The position numbers were made by a program, and so were the translations under genes. 64,000 nt of DNA from Nelumbo lutea (taxonomy: Eukaryota; Streptophyta; Magnoliopsida; Proteales; Nelumbonaceae): NCBI GenBank assembly GCA_022828595.1, contig JAKGHH010000005.1:54059655-54123654 (forward strand), given 5' to 3'. Shown here piece by piece: positions 23,873 through 34,363 of the stretch; positions within the stretch are counted from its first letter, which is position 1, and every line of letters begins with the position of its first letter. The notes beneath the pieces are model-generated. The model was not told the origin of the DNA. It saw nothing but the letters and a program-made list of their open reading frames with translations, and searched no databases.

Positions 23873-25878
23873 ATGACTTCTTCTAGTAATGTCGGACGTG
23901 GCACAGAGACGAACACCACCGGGGAACAACTCCAAGTCCCCGTGGTGTGCATCAGACAGTTCACCATCCCCCTTCGATGGATGGGATCCCCAGCTTGAAT
24001 GCGCCACAAACAGTGGCGCCCGTAAACCTTCCTGCCATGAACGTCCCTCTTCCACTCCCTATCGAAACAATTTTTGCTGAACCAACTGTTGTCCCCCTAG
24101 CGACCCGCCAGAACCAATTTGACGACCTAATGCAATGCATGCGGGCAATGCAAGCACAAATGCAACAATTCCAGCAACATCAACTCCAGCAGCACCAAGT
24201 ACTACGCCACCTCTCTCAACACCACTACTAATAGTAGTTCCCCCAACTACCCCTAAACCAGTCACTGCTTCCACCTCGGCACCCCGCTCCGAAGCCGATT
24301 AAGGCCTCCCCTCAAGGTGGACGCTCTCATTAAGGGGAAGCCTCCCAACTCCAGAACCCCCCTAACAGCCAGCCCTCATCCCTAGGCCGAAGAGAAAGGA
24401 AAATCACCCCCGCCTCGCAGCTCGCAGGCGGGTCGGGAACCTCACCCGCAAAGTCAGCACCTCGGCGCTCCAAACCTGAGTTCTCGCTCACAGAAAACTG
24501 ATTCAGCGCCCTAGCAGTAGACTACCAACATTCCGGGCCCATCGAGCTAGGCAGCACAAAGGCCAGTAGCGCCAGTACCAGGCCCGCTCAACAACGAAGG
24601 CGCCGGCGAAATCGCCGAACTGCCACCCGTGTCCTACTCGAGCTCAGAGGTAAGGATGAGGTAAAAGCTACCCCAATTCTCTCAGTTCCTTCCCCCCTCG
24701 CATCAGAACTCCTGGCAATCCCCATGCCCAGAGACTTCAAGCTTCCACCTTTGGATAAGTATGATGGGTCCTTTGACCCCAACGACCACATCGATGCTTT
24801 CCAGTCCCAAATGCACCTCGCTAGGGATAGTGAATCATGCATGTGCGTGGCCTTCACCACTACCTTCAGGGGGTGGCCCGCACCTGGTACAGGAACCTAG
24901 CCCCCCGGGTCAATAATAAGCTGGACCCAGTTCGTACAGGTCTTCACCGCACACTTCGTTACTAGCAAGTGGTGCCCCAGAATCGAGGAAAGCATCTTCG
25001 GAGTAGTGTAGATGTAAGGAGAATCCATCTAGGGTTCCATCAAGCGGTTCAATGAAGCATGCTTGCAGATACCGAGATTAGACCCCGCAGTTCAGCTCGC
25101 GGCGGCCAAGAGAGGAGTAACGCACAAGGAGTTCAAATGGCACATAGTAGCCAGCCAGCCCGCGACTGTGGCCGAATTCTTCAAGCTCGCGGACAAGTTC
25201 ATGAGAACAGAGGAAGAAATCAACCAAAGAACTGAAGGCGGGGTTGAGAAAAGGAAAAGAGAAGGTGAGCCCTCCAACCCAGGCGATAGAAAAAACTCGG
25301 CTCGGGAAGCGATGCCAAGCCAGCCGTCCCGAGCTCCCTTAGCAGTTCGGACAGATTACATGCCATTAAACACGAGGCAGACCGAGATCGTGATGACAAT
25401 CAAAGACGCCCCATACGTAAAGTGGCCACCTCGCCTAAAGAGTAATCCAAACGAGAGAAATAAAAATCTATATTGTAGTTTTCATAGAGATCACGGTCAT
25501 AGTACCGAACATTGTAATAATCTTCGGGACGAGATAGAGGGACTCATCCGTCGCGGATACTTGAGAATTTTTTTACAGCATAATGATAATAATAATAAGG
25601 GAGGTCGGCAAGGGGAGCACAGAAAGGATGCCCCCGAATCCAGCAGCAGACCGGCCGAAGCGTTGCAGCGACAGCCTCCGGAAGAGAGGCCAATTCGGGG
25701 AACCATCCATGTGATAGTGGGAGGTTCCATGGTAGCAGGGTGTACTTCGGCAGCAGCCCGGACGTCAGTTCGTGAGGCAGCCCGAGAAGAACAGAACCCT
25801 CCAAAGAAGCCAAAGACAAAAGAACTGATCTTCCTCATGGAAGACGATGCGCGAGGTGTCTCACTACCCCCACGATGA
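23873..25878 (+). pseudogene. Tat-1 gag (degenerate)
   Basis: A start at 23873 gives MTSSSNVGRGTETNTTGEQL and then CIRQFTIPL before a frameshift and stop, and the matching start in Tat-2 shares the C-I-x-QFTIPL words. The capsid part is recognised by LDKYDGSFDPNDHIDAFQS (about 24750-24810) and RLDPAVQLAAAKRGVTHKEF (25077-25136). A long open stretch at 25063-25878 carries the knuckle YCSFHRDHGHSTEHC, with spacing CX2HX4HX4C, a Tat-type nucleic-acid-binding motif. At least four in-frame stops or frame changes lie between 23990 and 25060. Confidence 0.85.
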
Positions 25879-26590
25879 CGCGCTTGTCATAAAACTAAGG
25901 ATCAACGACTTCAAAGTCAGGTGCGTACTTGTGGATTTAGGTAGTTCGGCGAACATCCACTTTAAGTCGGCAATTGACTAGCTACAGCTGCAGAGAAGCA
26001 AGCTGAAGCCCGCAAACACTCCTCTAGTGGGCATCAACAAAGAGGAAGTCAGGCCCCTCGGGAAGATAACAGTACCTGTGGTAGTCGACACATGGCCTTG
26101 TGCGGCCAGACTCAACCATGATTTCCTGGTGGTCACAACCCCCTCCCCATACAATGCCATAATAGGGCGGCCAATTATGCATATTCTGCGGGTAGTGGTC
26201 TCCACTTACTATCTAGCAATGAAGTTCTCCACAGACTTCGGTGTGGGGGTAGTGCGGGGCGACCAGCTTGAGTCCCACAAGTGTTATGTTGCCGCCCTGA
26301 AGGGAAAAACCAAGGCAGCCGATGACCTCCGAGTTTCTCCCATAGAGGAAATGATCGCGATCCCGACCTCGGCTACGGATCTGGCTCGAACGCTACAGAT
26401 TGGTGCTTTCGTCAATGAGCCTCTACGAACCGAACTGGTGAGTTTCTTACTTCAAAATTTAGATATTTTTGCATGGTCTGCGGCCGATATGCCCGGTATT
26501 GACCCTGGCCTTATAACTCACAAACTTGACACTAACCTTGTAGTCATACCCATTAGACAGAAGAAACGCAACTTAGCCCCGGAGCGCTGA
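25876..26590 (+). pseudogene. Tat-1 aspartic protease region
   Basis: Just past the gag stop, another frame reads [20 protein letters not shown], then NTPLVGINKEEVRPLGKITV and PSPYNAIIGRP, the retropepsin fold of gypsy elements. The catalytic triplet, D-S-G in Tat-2 (VDSGSLADVLF at the same place), is D-L-G here, and a stop follows in the region of the second strand. The enzyme could not work. The frame at 26027-26590 continues into the linker before RT. Confidence 0.82.
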
Positions 26591-27930
26591 AGGGCGATCG
26601 ACAAGGAGGTCGAAAAACTCCTCGCAATGGACTTCATAAGGGAGGTTCATTACCCGAGCTGGGTAGCCAACCCAGTACTGGTGAAAAAGGCAAACGGCAA
26701 GTGGCGCATGTGCATCAACTACACCGATCTGAACCGAGCTTGCCCAAAAGACTGCTTCCCCCTCCCCAGAATTGACTACCTAGCGGACGCGACCTCGAGA
26801 CATGAGTTGCTAAGCTTCTTGGACGCCTACTCATGCTACAACCAAATCAGGATGGACCAGTCCGATGAGGAAAAAACCAGCTTCATAACCGAGTTCGGCC
26901 TGTACTGCTACAAGGTCATGCCCTTCGGACTGAAGAATGTTGGGGCGACCTTCTAAAGACTTGTAAATAAGTTGTTTCGGCCCTTAATTGGCACAAAAAT
27001 AGAATGTTCTGTAGACGACATGGTCGTCAAGACGCAGTGCTCACAGGAATTAATACAAGACTTAGATTCTATCTTCCAAATTCTGTGTCAATTTAACATA
27101 AAACTGAACCTCAACAAGTGTGTCTCCAGTGTCACCTCGGGTAAGTTCATAGGATACATTGTCAACCGGTGCGGTATCGAGGCCAACCCGAACAAGATAA
27201 AGGCCATCCTAGATATGAGACCACCCCGAAAAGTAAAAGAAGTTCAGAGGCTAAATGGCCGCATAACCGCTCTGAGCTACTTCATGTCCAAATCGACAAA
27301 CCGCTGTCTGCCTTTCTTTAAGGCAATCAAAGGGAAATGGTTCGAATGGACCCTCCTCGGGCCTCGCTACTGTGCCAACCTTAGCCAGGCCCGAGGAGGG
27401 CGAGGTCTTAGAACTGTACCACTCGGCAAGCGATGAGGTGTACAGTTTGGTACTAATAAAAGAGGTAGATCGGGTCCAGCAGCTCGTCTATTATGTTAGT
27501 AAAATTCTACTGGGAGCAGAGACGTGATACCCGCAGATAGAAAACCTAGCATACGCACTAGTAATTGCAGCTCGGAAACTCCATCCATATTTCCAGGCTC
27601 ACACCGTCATCGTCTTGACTGACAAACCTCTGAGGCAAGTCTTACTCAAGCCTGAGGTTTCTGGTCGGCTGACAAAGTGGGCCATCGAGCTCAGCGAGTA
27701 CGACCTCCAGTATAAGCCATAAACTGCTATTAAGGCTCAAACCTTAGCAGATTTTATCGCTAAGTGCACATTCAGCCTTGAAGCCCCTGGGCCGGTTGAG
27801 CCCGAGATCCCCAGTTTGGGTGAGCTCGGAGCTCCCAAACCAGTAGAGTCTGAACCCCATGAAGTAGCAGCCAATGTGGCATCTCTCCTAGTTAGGCCAA
27901 ACACGAACTGGGATGAGGAGCCCTGAATCC
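26580..27930 (+). pseudogene. Tat-1 reverse transcriptase and first RNase H
   Basis: RT motifs are clear: PSWVANPVLVKKANGKWRMC, LNRACPKDCFPLPRID, SFLDAYSCYNQIRMDQ and MPFGLKNVGATF. A TAA interrupts the frame at 26954-26956. The catalytic box reads C-S-V-D-D-M where Tat-2 has C-Y-V-D-D-M, so Tyr is replaced by Ser. After EWTLL the normal RNase H start is missing about 50 bp compared with Tat-2. The rest is present with stops: LIKEVDRVQQLVYYVSK, PYFQAHTVIVLTDKPLRQVL and SGRLTKWAIELSEYDLQYKP. Confidence 0.88.
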
Positions 27931-28360
27931 TTCACGTAGATGGCTCCTCGAACTAGTAGGGCAGCGAGGCTGGAATAGTCCTACATGGCTCGGGTGGCAC
28001 GAAATTGGAATATGCACTACGCTTTGAGTTTGTGGCATCCAACAACGAGGCAGAGTACGAGGCACTGATAGCCGGGTTGAACCTGGCACAAAAGGTAAGA
28101 GCAAAGCACATAGTTATCTGTAGTGATTCTCAGCTCGTGGTCAACCAGGTTACGGGCGAATACGAAGCACACGAGCTCTCTATGATCACATACTTGGCGA
28201 AAGTATAGGAAGCTCTGCTCAACTTCTAGTCACACTTCCTAAGGAAAATCCCGAGGTCAGAGAACACTGAGGCCGACACCCTGTCCCGGTTAGCCAGCAC
28301 GAGTCACAACACCATGAAAACCATGTACATAGAGGACTTACCTCGGCCTAGCATTCTCGG
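27930..28360 (+). pseudogene. Tat-1 second (archaeal-type) RNase H domain
   Basis: Around ILHVDGSS, ASNNEAEYEALIAGLNLA, ICSDSQLVVNQVTGEYEA and NTEADTLSRLA, this is a separate RNase H fold with D, E, D and D in the four catalytic positions. The Tat lineage is known to carry such a second, archaeal-like RNase H behind the retroelement one. Stop codons after the first strand (TAG near 27955) and at two later points show decay. In Tat-1 all four acidic residues are still recognisable. Confidence 0.8.
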
Positions 28361-28559
28361 TGGGGCAGAGGAGGTCGCTCCCGTCTTTGAAGCAAAGCCG
28401 AGCTGGATCGACCCACTTGCGAGCTTCTTGCTAGATGGATCCCTCCCTGCGGACCACAATGCAACTAAGAGAGTGCAGCGCCAGGCAGCCAAATACGTCA
28501 TAATAGACGAACGGTTGTACCGACGGCCCTACACGCTCCCCTATCTGCGTTGCTTGTGA

Positions 28560-29640
28560 CCTACCGAAGCCGAGCTTGTACTCCACGACACTCATGAAGG
28601 TCTGTGCAGCGGACACCTAGGAGGTAGAACCCTCGCCCAAAAGGCACTTCGACAAGGATACTACTGGCCAATGATGAAGGCAGAAGCTGTTGAGCTCGTC
28701 AGAAAATGCGACAAGTGTCAGAAGCATGCCAATATCCACCATCAGCCTGCTTCCGACCTCAAGTACCTCACCAGTCCATGGCCCTTTGCGCAATGGGGCA
28801 TCGACCTCCTAGGGCCATTCCCGCCAGCAACAAGTGGGAGAAAGTTCCTAGTGGTGGCAATAGATTACTTCGCAAAATGGATAGAAGCTGAACCTCTGGC
28901 AACAGTTACAACCTGAAACATACAAAACTTCTTTTGGAAGAACATAGTATGTCGCTTCGGGCTACCTTGGGTACTGATCTCTGACAACGGCAAGCAGTTC
29001 GAGGATATCAAGTTCCAAAAATGGTGCCAAAATATGGGAATTCGTCAAAACTTCACATCGATCGCACACCCGCAGGCAAACGGTCAGACAAAAGTAATGA
29101 ACAGAGCCATCCTCCGTGGACTGAAAGCACGACTAGATCGAGCTAAAGAGTTGTGGGTGGATGAGCTACCAAGTGTTCTATGGGCTCACCGAACTACGGA
29201 AAAAACTGCCACGAGAGAGACCCCCTTTAACCTCATTTACGACACTGAAGCGGTAATCCCGGTGGAAATCGAAATACCTACATTGCGACTAGAAGCATAT
29301 GATGATCAGACAAACGGAGACGAGCTACGCACTAACCTCGACCTATTGAATGAGGTAGGAGACATCGCGCACATTTGGACAGTGGCCTACCAGCAAAAAG
29401 TAGCTCGGTACTACAATGCTAGAGTGAAAAAGCAGATCTTCCGCATCTGCGACCTGGTTCTCCGTAAGATCATGGTACCCGAACCCGACGTGGGCAAACT
29501 TGGACCAAATTGGGAAGGGCCTTACAGAGTAAAGAGAGCGCTCAGGGGGGCATACGAGCTCGAAACCTTAGAGAGCAAACAAGTACCCCGAGCGTGGACC
29601 GCGCGCACATCCGGACAGCGGCCTACTAGCAAAAAGTAGC
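28560..29640 (+). pseudogene. Tat-1 integrase
   Basis: An HHCC zinc module is visible (LHDTHEGLCSGHLGG ... CDKCQKHANIHH). The catalytic core follows with GIDLLGPFPPATSGRKF (first D), LISDNGKQFEDIKF (second D) and HPQANGQTKVMNRAILRG. In the last motif the catalytic Glu expected in QTEVxN is replaced by Lys (QTKVMN). One TGA near 28914 breaks the core. The C-terminal part (VGKLGPNWEGPYRVKRALRG) is intact in sequence but then runs into a tandem copy of itself. Confidence 0.88.
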
Positions 29641-29837
29641 TTGGTACTACAATACTAGAGTGAAAAAGCAGAGCTTCCACATCTGCGACCTAGTTCTCCG
29701 TAAGATCATGGTGCCCGAACCCGGCGTGGGCAAACTTGGACCAAATTGGGAAGGACCCTACAGAGTAAAGTGAGCACTCAGGGGGGCATACGAGCTCGAA
29801 ACCTTAGAGGGCAAACTAGTACCCCGAGCATGGAACA
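29366..29837 (+). repeat. Tandem duplication of the integrase C-terminal segment
   Basis: A unit of about 236 bp is present twice head to tail (about 29366-29601 and 29602-29837). Both copies carry AGTGAAAAAGCAGA and ACTTGGACCAAATTGGGAAG. The copies differ at roughly a tenth of positions, so this is not a very recent event. The first copy now ends in a foreign reading (ARTSGQRPTSKK, stop at 29637-29639), while the second retains the frame of the original element end. Confidence 0.85.
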
Positions 29838-30182
29838 TTGTCAACTTAAGGCGATACTACCTATAGACCACCAAGCGAAGTAGACAAAATCGCTACCAGA
29901 GCGTAAGGACTTGGATACCAAGCTAACGAAGGAGTGTTGGCCAAAGGCTTAGGCAAAGCGTAAACAACGAACTAATAGAGACATCGGCATCTCAGAGACT
30001 AAGTACTAAACATCAAAATAGGCCATGCGACTGTAGTAACCCGAGCAAGAAACAGATCGGGCATATGGTCAGTTCGACAAATACGGTCAGTTCGGGAGAA
30101 AGAACAACCAACACTTAACCAAAAGAAAAGTCATTCCATTTCAAAATAAGAGAGTGTACATTTCAAAAAAAAAATTTACATT
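29838..30182 (+). other. Tat-1 spacer between integrase and antisense ORF
   Basis: The stretch follows the stop after the second integrase copy. It is non-coding on both strands as far as I can see and ends in an A-rich run at about 30168-30176. Confidence 0.5.
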
Positions 30183-32045
30183 TCACAGGCCTGGAGCTAC
30201 TTCTTCATTATCAGAAGCCACTTCAACTATACCCGAAGGTCCTGCCTCACCCTCGGAATCTGGCTCCCCATCAGCAGCGTTGGCCATCTCCTGAGTTATG
30301 CGCGAAGTGGATATGGCACTGATATCGAGCTCGGGGTACGTGTTCTGTATCATCCATCGGCTCAGTTTAAAACCCCTTCTGTACGAGTCCACCATCAGGT
30401 TATCAAAGCGCGGCGAGGCAATGTGCTCATCGATGCCCTTCTTCTATGCCTTGAGAAAAGATCAGTGTCCTCTCCCTAATATCCTCCTGAAGGTATTCAA
30501 CATGATACTGCAGATCCAGCCTCAGGTCCGCCATGTGCTTCACCACTACTCCAATGGCCTCGGCATCTCTCTGAGACCTCGCCTGCCTGGTTTGTGCAAT
30601 GCGAGCAACCGCCTCAGCAGCTTGGGATGTCATCTCGGCAGCACGGAGAGCCTCTTCGGCAGCTCGCACCTGCCTCGAGCTCCTTTCCACCTGGGCCGCC
30701 AAGGCATGGATAGAAGAGTTAACTTACCAAAAGGAAAGAACAAGTGATCAGAACGACAACAAGAGGGATAAAAGCAAAAGAGCTCGACAAGAAATTTGAC
30801 TCACCACCATGGCATGAGTGGCAGCACGATAGGGCACCTGGTTCAAAGGAAGATCGGTCCACACCGCAACCTCCTCAGGGAAGGTGGCCTCCCTACTCTT
30901 CTGAAGAGCATAGTTCGGCGACAACATGCTCATGAATTCCCCTTGGGCTCCCAAGCCTGAGGGCCCAACTCACGTATAAGCGGACCTAGAGTAAGCGGGA
31001 GCCCCCGTGTAAGTAGTCTCGGCATAAGGGGCCCTTGCCGCTTCTTGCATTGGATGAGTCACCTCGGGCTCCCTGGGCGGATTCTCTGATGGGTAGTCTG
31101 GTACCTCGGGCTCCGCATCTTGGGGCAACTCGACACGAGTTCGCTTGGCGACTCGCTTCCTCCTCTTCATGCCTTGAAACAGGTGCCCACCACGAGTCCT
31201 TTCTGAGTCCATCACACCTGCAAAAAAAGAGTTTGACATCATAAAAAACAAAAGAACAAAGCAAAACAAGAAACCTATACGAACTCAGGTCGGCCGTAAT
31301 GAGCTTGGCCTCCGTCAAATACTAATGGTATTTTATCCCAAGCCGTGCCCATTGCCTGAGGCCCTTCACCGTCTCTTTATCAAGCGTAACACCGGAGTCA
31401 GGGGCGGCCATCCCCCACCCGGTCTGAAATGGCCACCCCAGTACACTTCGCACCCTAAAGTAGTCTCGCTTCCACACCGGGACCTTGTTGGGAAGTTCAT
31501 GTAAAAGCTTAGAACCCGGGAAGCGGATCCGCTTGTTTCTTAAGCATCAAAATGGAAGAGAAGATCTCCAAGTCTAAAGGAAAGCCCTATTCCAAAATTA
31601 GGGAGATTGTCCCCACCAAGCTACGAATGAAGTTTGGGTAAAGCTGGCTGACAGTAACGCCGAAGTGGTTCATGACCTCGACAAGGAGAGGGTGGAAAGG
31701 CCGTCGCAACCCCGCAGCGAACTGCTCTCGGAATATCACGATCTCATCAGGACCGTGCTCCTAAGGGAAACTGCCCGAATGTATGAAGTAGGCATACTCC
31801 CCAGGCAAGTTGTAATATGTAATAAGGGATTGGAGCCCCTCAAGCGTCATGGTTGAGGGACCAAACTTGTCTAATGTCCGACCTCGACGAGAGGTGGACG
31901 CCAAACTACTCGAGGCGACTCGGCCTACGGGTTCGAGCTCTACCTCCGGTTTGCTAGGACCACCAGGGGATGCAACTCGATTCGTAGAGCCTACATCTGA
32001 TCCAATTGAAGAACCGTCTGAGTCATCCAAGCTAGACATCGAGGA
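30183..32045 (-). pseudogene. Tat-1 antisense ORF (gypsy-type Transposase_28-like)
   Basis: Read on the minus strand from 32039, the product begins MSSLDDSDGSSIGSDVGS. A RRGRTLDKFGPSTMTLEGLQ block follows, then across a frame break AAGLRRPFHPLLVEVMNHFG (about 31720-31660), the conserved RFPLHPFIVEVI-type segment of the putative gypsy-type transposon protein family (Transposase_28). Downstream are a glutamate/arginine-rich coiled coil (30702-30427) and an acidic tail (30395-30183: YRRGFKLSRWM ... DNEEVAPGL). Tat-2 carries the same modules in the same order. Its role is unknown. Stops split it here. Confidence 0.78.
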
Positions 32046-32643
32046 GAAAAGATGGATTCCAGGAAAGTACTCACCCGGAAAAAGGCTTGAATAGACTATG
32101 GGAACTGGAACACGAGCTAAAATCCTGAGAGCGAACTAAAAGCCTGGATGCGAGCTGAAACTTGGACACGAGTTCAAGAAGCAAAGCACAGAAATGACAA
32201 TGCGACTGGGGTCCCCCACTATTTATACCCATAGTGACCGAGAACCAACAGTGCAGATCAAAGCCAATCCGACGGCCCGCAGTCGCGCTGACCACACGTC
32301 CCTTGAGAATGAGACGTGATTGGCGCACGTCTTTCTGAAACTGACAGAACGCCAGCGCATGTCTCCTCGCATTAAAAGCAGTAGCGGCACATTTTTTCGA
32401 ATTTAAAAAGATCCACTGTCACGTCTCCCAATGACGCGCTTTTTGAAATTTGAAATAAGTGCGCGCCACCACGCTTGTCAGCATTTTTAGATAGATTGTC
32501 GCGCTTCCCGTCTCTTTGGCGCTCGAGAAACCTGAAAAAATCTTGACGAACGTGCACTTGTGCTATCAATCAAATAGTTCGAAGTACGGGACAAATCCAC
32601 CTGCCACCTCGCAAACTCCTCACGTCAGGGCAAGTCCCTTAGC

Positions 32644-32660
32644 GCGAGGAGTGGGGGGCA
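32644..32660 (+). other. Tat-1 polypurine tract
   Basis: GCGAGGAGTGGGGGGCA lies directly before the 3' LTR. It would prime plus-strand DNA synthesis. The matching tract in Tat-2 is GGGGAGTGGGGGGGCA. Confidence 0.85.
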
Positions 32661-32662
32661 AT

Positions 32663-33422
32663 TGATGAAGGAAGATTTGGCCTAACCTCGTAATCACTCA
32701 ACACGTAGTAAAAGCAACAGCTCGACACAACAACACGCCTGAGGCGCGAACTTCGAAAGGAGGAACCAGCGGTCTAAACTCCTTACAAGGAGCCCGAACT
32801 CTCCCTTAGGCCCCAATCCTTTCAAACACAAAGGGCAATAACCCGAACTGGCCTGCCCCATGGCAGTTCGGGACACACCTCTATCTGAACTCAAGACTTC
32901 ACCTCGCTCACCACTCCAGCACTTCGCCTCTGGGATGCCAAACTGGACAATCGTACCATGCCTGACACCGAGGAAGCTAGTATCCAGGGGCGGTGCACCT
33001 GACAGATTTGGGATCTGACGCTTGACAGTCGCACTTCAAACGGCTACCTGCTGCTGCCACCTGCCACCGCCATCTCCAGTTACAGAGATGGCTCCGACAA
33101 GGAGCAGTGGTAGTTCTGTCCCGGTAGAGGGGATGACACCCGAACTGGCAGAAGTACAGAAGTAATCATACCCAACCTGACAGAAGCCTCAGAGTGAGTG
33201 CGCGAAGTGGTTATAAAAGGCTCCCTACCCCCTAAGAACAAGGTATGTGAACTTTGCGCCATCTGGTTTTATCTTGCCTTCAAAAGAATACTAACTTGAG
33301 CTTCGGAGCAATCTCACCGGGTTCCTTCCCAGAGATTCCTCATCTTCTCCGTTTCAGGCTCTCTGTTGATCCAGTCGGAGGCAAGGTCTGACAGCTAAGA
33401 TCGGCTAGATTGCGCACCATCA
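32663..33422 (+). repeat. Tat-1 3' LTR
   Basis: It is 760 bp long, runs from TGATGAAGG to CACCATCA, and has a TATA box at 33212-33218. Relative to the 5' LTR it lacks one CCCGCAAGGAGCCCG-type unit and has an extra CTGCTGCTGCCAC stretch. Confidence 0.95.
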
Positions 33423-33427
33423 GAAAT

Positions 33428-34363
33428 ATTCCTAGTGCACGACTTTAAAGGCTATGCAAATGGTGTGAGCACTGAAGTCAATTTCACACTTGTTACCTTA
33501 AATTTGGTAACGACACAAGTAATCCCCTCAGATTTGGTTTGCCTCTAGGTCAATGCGGGTTGGAAATTGGCCACGAGCCGAACTTTTCACAAGCTATTCG
33601 AATTTGGCCCAGTTTAAATTGAGCTTCGAGCTTAGCTCGAACCCAATTTACTGGCTTATTTGCAAATCGAGTCAAGCTCGAATCTAATAAAACTCGGCTC
33701 ATGAGACTCGCGAGCCTAATTGAGCTTTTACATATATGTATACATACACATACATAGAAAAATAATATATATAAAATAAAAATAGTATATATAAAATATT
33801 TTTTTTATATATAAATAATAACTAATTATAATTCTTAATTTTTAAATATCAAATAAAAATAATTTTTTATTTTTATAAAACATTGGCTTACGGTCAAACT
33901 CGACTTGAACCAAGCTCAAACTTACCAACTTTTAATTCGAGTCAAACTTGAACTTGAGCTAACTCTCTAGCTCAAATCGTGCCTCGTTCTTTTATGGTGA
34001 ATCCAACTCGAATAGACTTTGCTCGACTCTAATTCATTTCCTAATTGGTATTTGGCAATAAGTACCTCATTATACAGTCACTCGGCCCATTTAATAAGGT
34101 TTGGTCCACAAATTTTAGATCCGAGCCGTGTTCTTCCTTGGTTTGGTCCTTTTGGGTCCAGTTCGAAAAGGTATTGTAAGCTAGAGAAGTTTTCGTGGAG
34201 AGGTGTACTCTACATTACTACCTAAAGAGGGGTATTTTTTTTTTTTTTTTTTACTTTTAACCAATCAAAATCCCATATGAATATGAATTTGTGTTAATAA
34301 CTTGTTCCCAGGAGCAACGTATAACAACATATCTTGATTACACATTGGAAGCAGAAGCTGGTA
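33428..34363. other. Non-coding spacer with a GAGCTCG-type repeat
   Basis: Sequence at about 33545-34025 contains GAGCTTCGAGCTTAGCTCGA and related words around an AT-rich core, the same repeat family as 13260-13400 and 63310-63440. A T20 run sits near 34230-34252. The final 100 bp are the region after the stop codon of the receptor kinase gene. Confidence 0.5.

Larger units (their letters stand above)
23019..33422 (+). mobile_element. Tat-1: Ty3/gypsy LTR retrotransposon, Tat lineage
   Basis: This is a 10.4-kb element with both LTRs, a primer site, gag, protease, RT, two RNase H-type domains, integrase, an antisense ORF and a polypurine tract, all in the expected order. It is flanked by a perfect 5-bp target duplication (GAAAT at 23014-23018 and 33423-33427). 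The extra RNase H domain after the normal one and the antisense ORF between integrase and 3' LTR are known traits of the plant Tat lineage. Stops, frameshifts and active-site losses throughout mean it no longer encodes working proteins. The LTRs differ by many substitutions and some indels, so it is not a recent arrival. Confidence 0.95.

Noticed and set aside
24059..24274. Gly/Ala/Val-rich minus-strand frame over Tat-1 gag
   Set aside because: It is the shadow of the Gln/Pro-rich gag segment on the other strand.
33080..33262. 60-codon minus-strand frame repeated at 23443-23625
   Set aside because: Both copies are simply the same part of the two LTRs, with no homologue outside the element.
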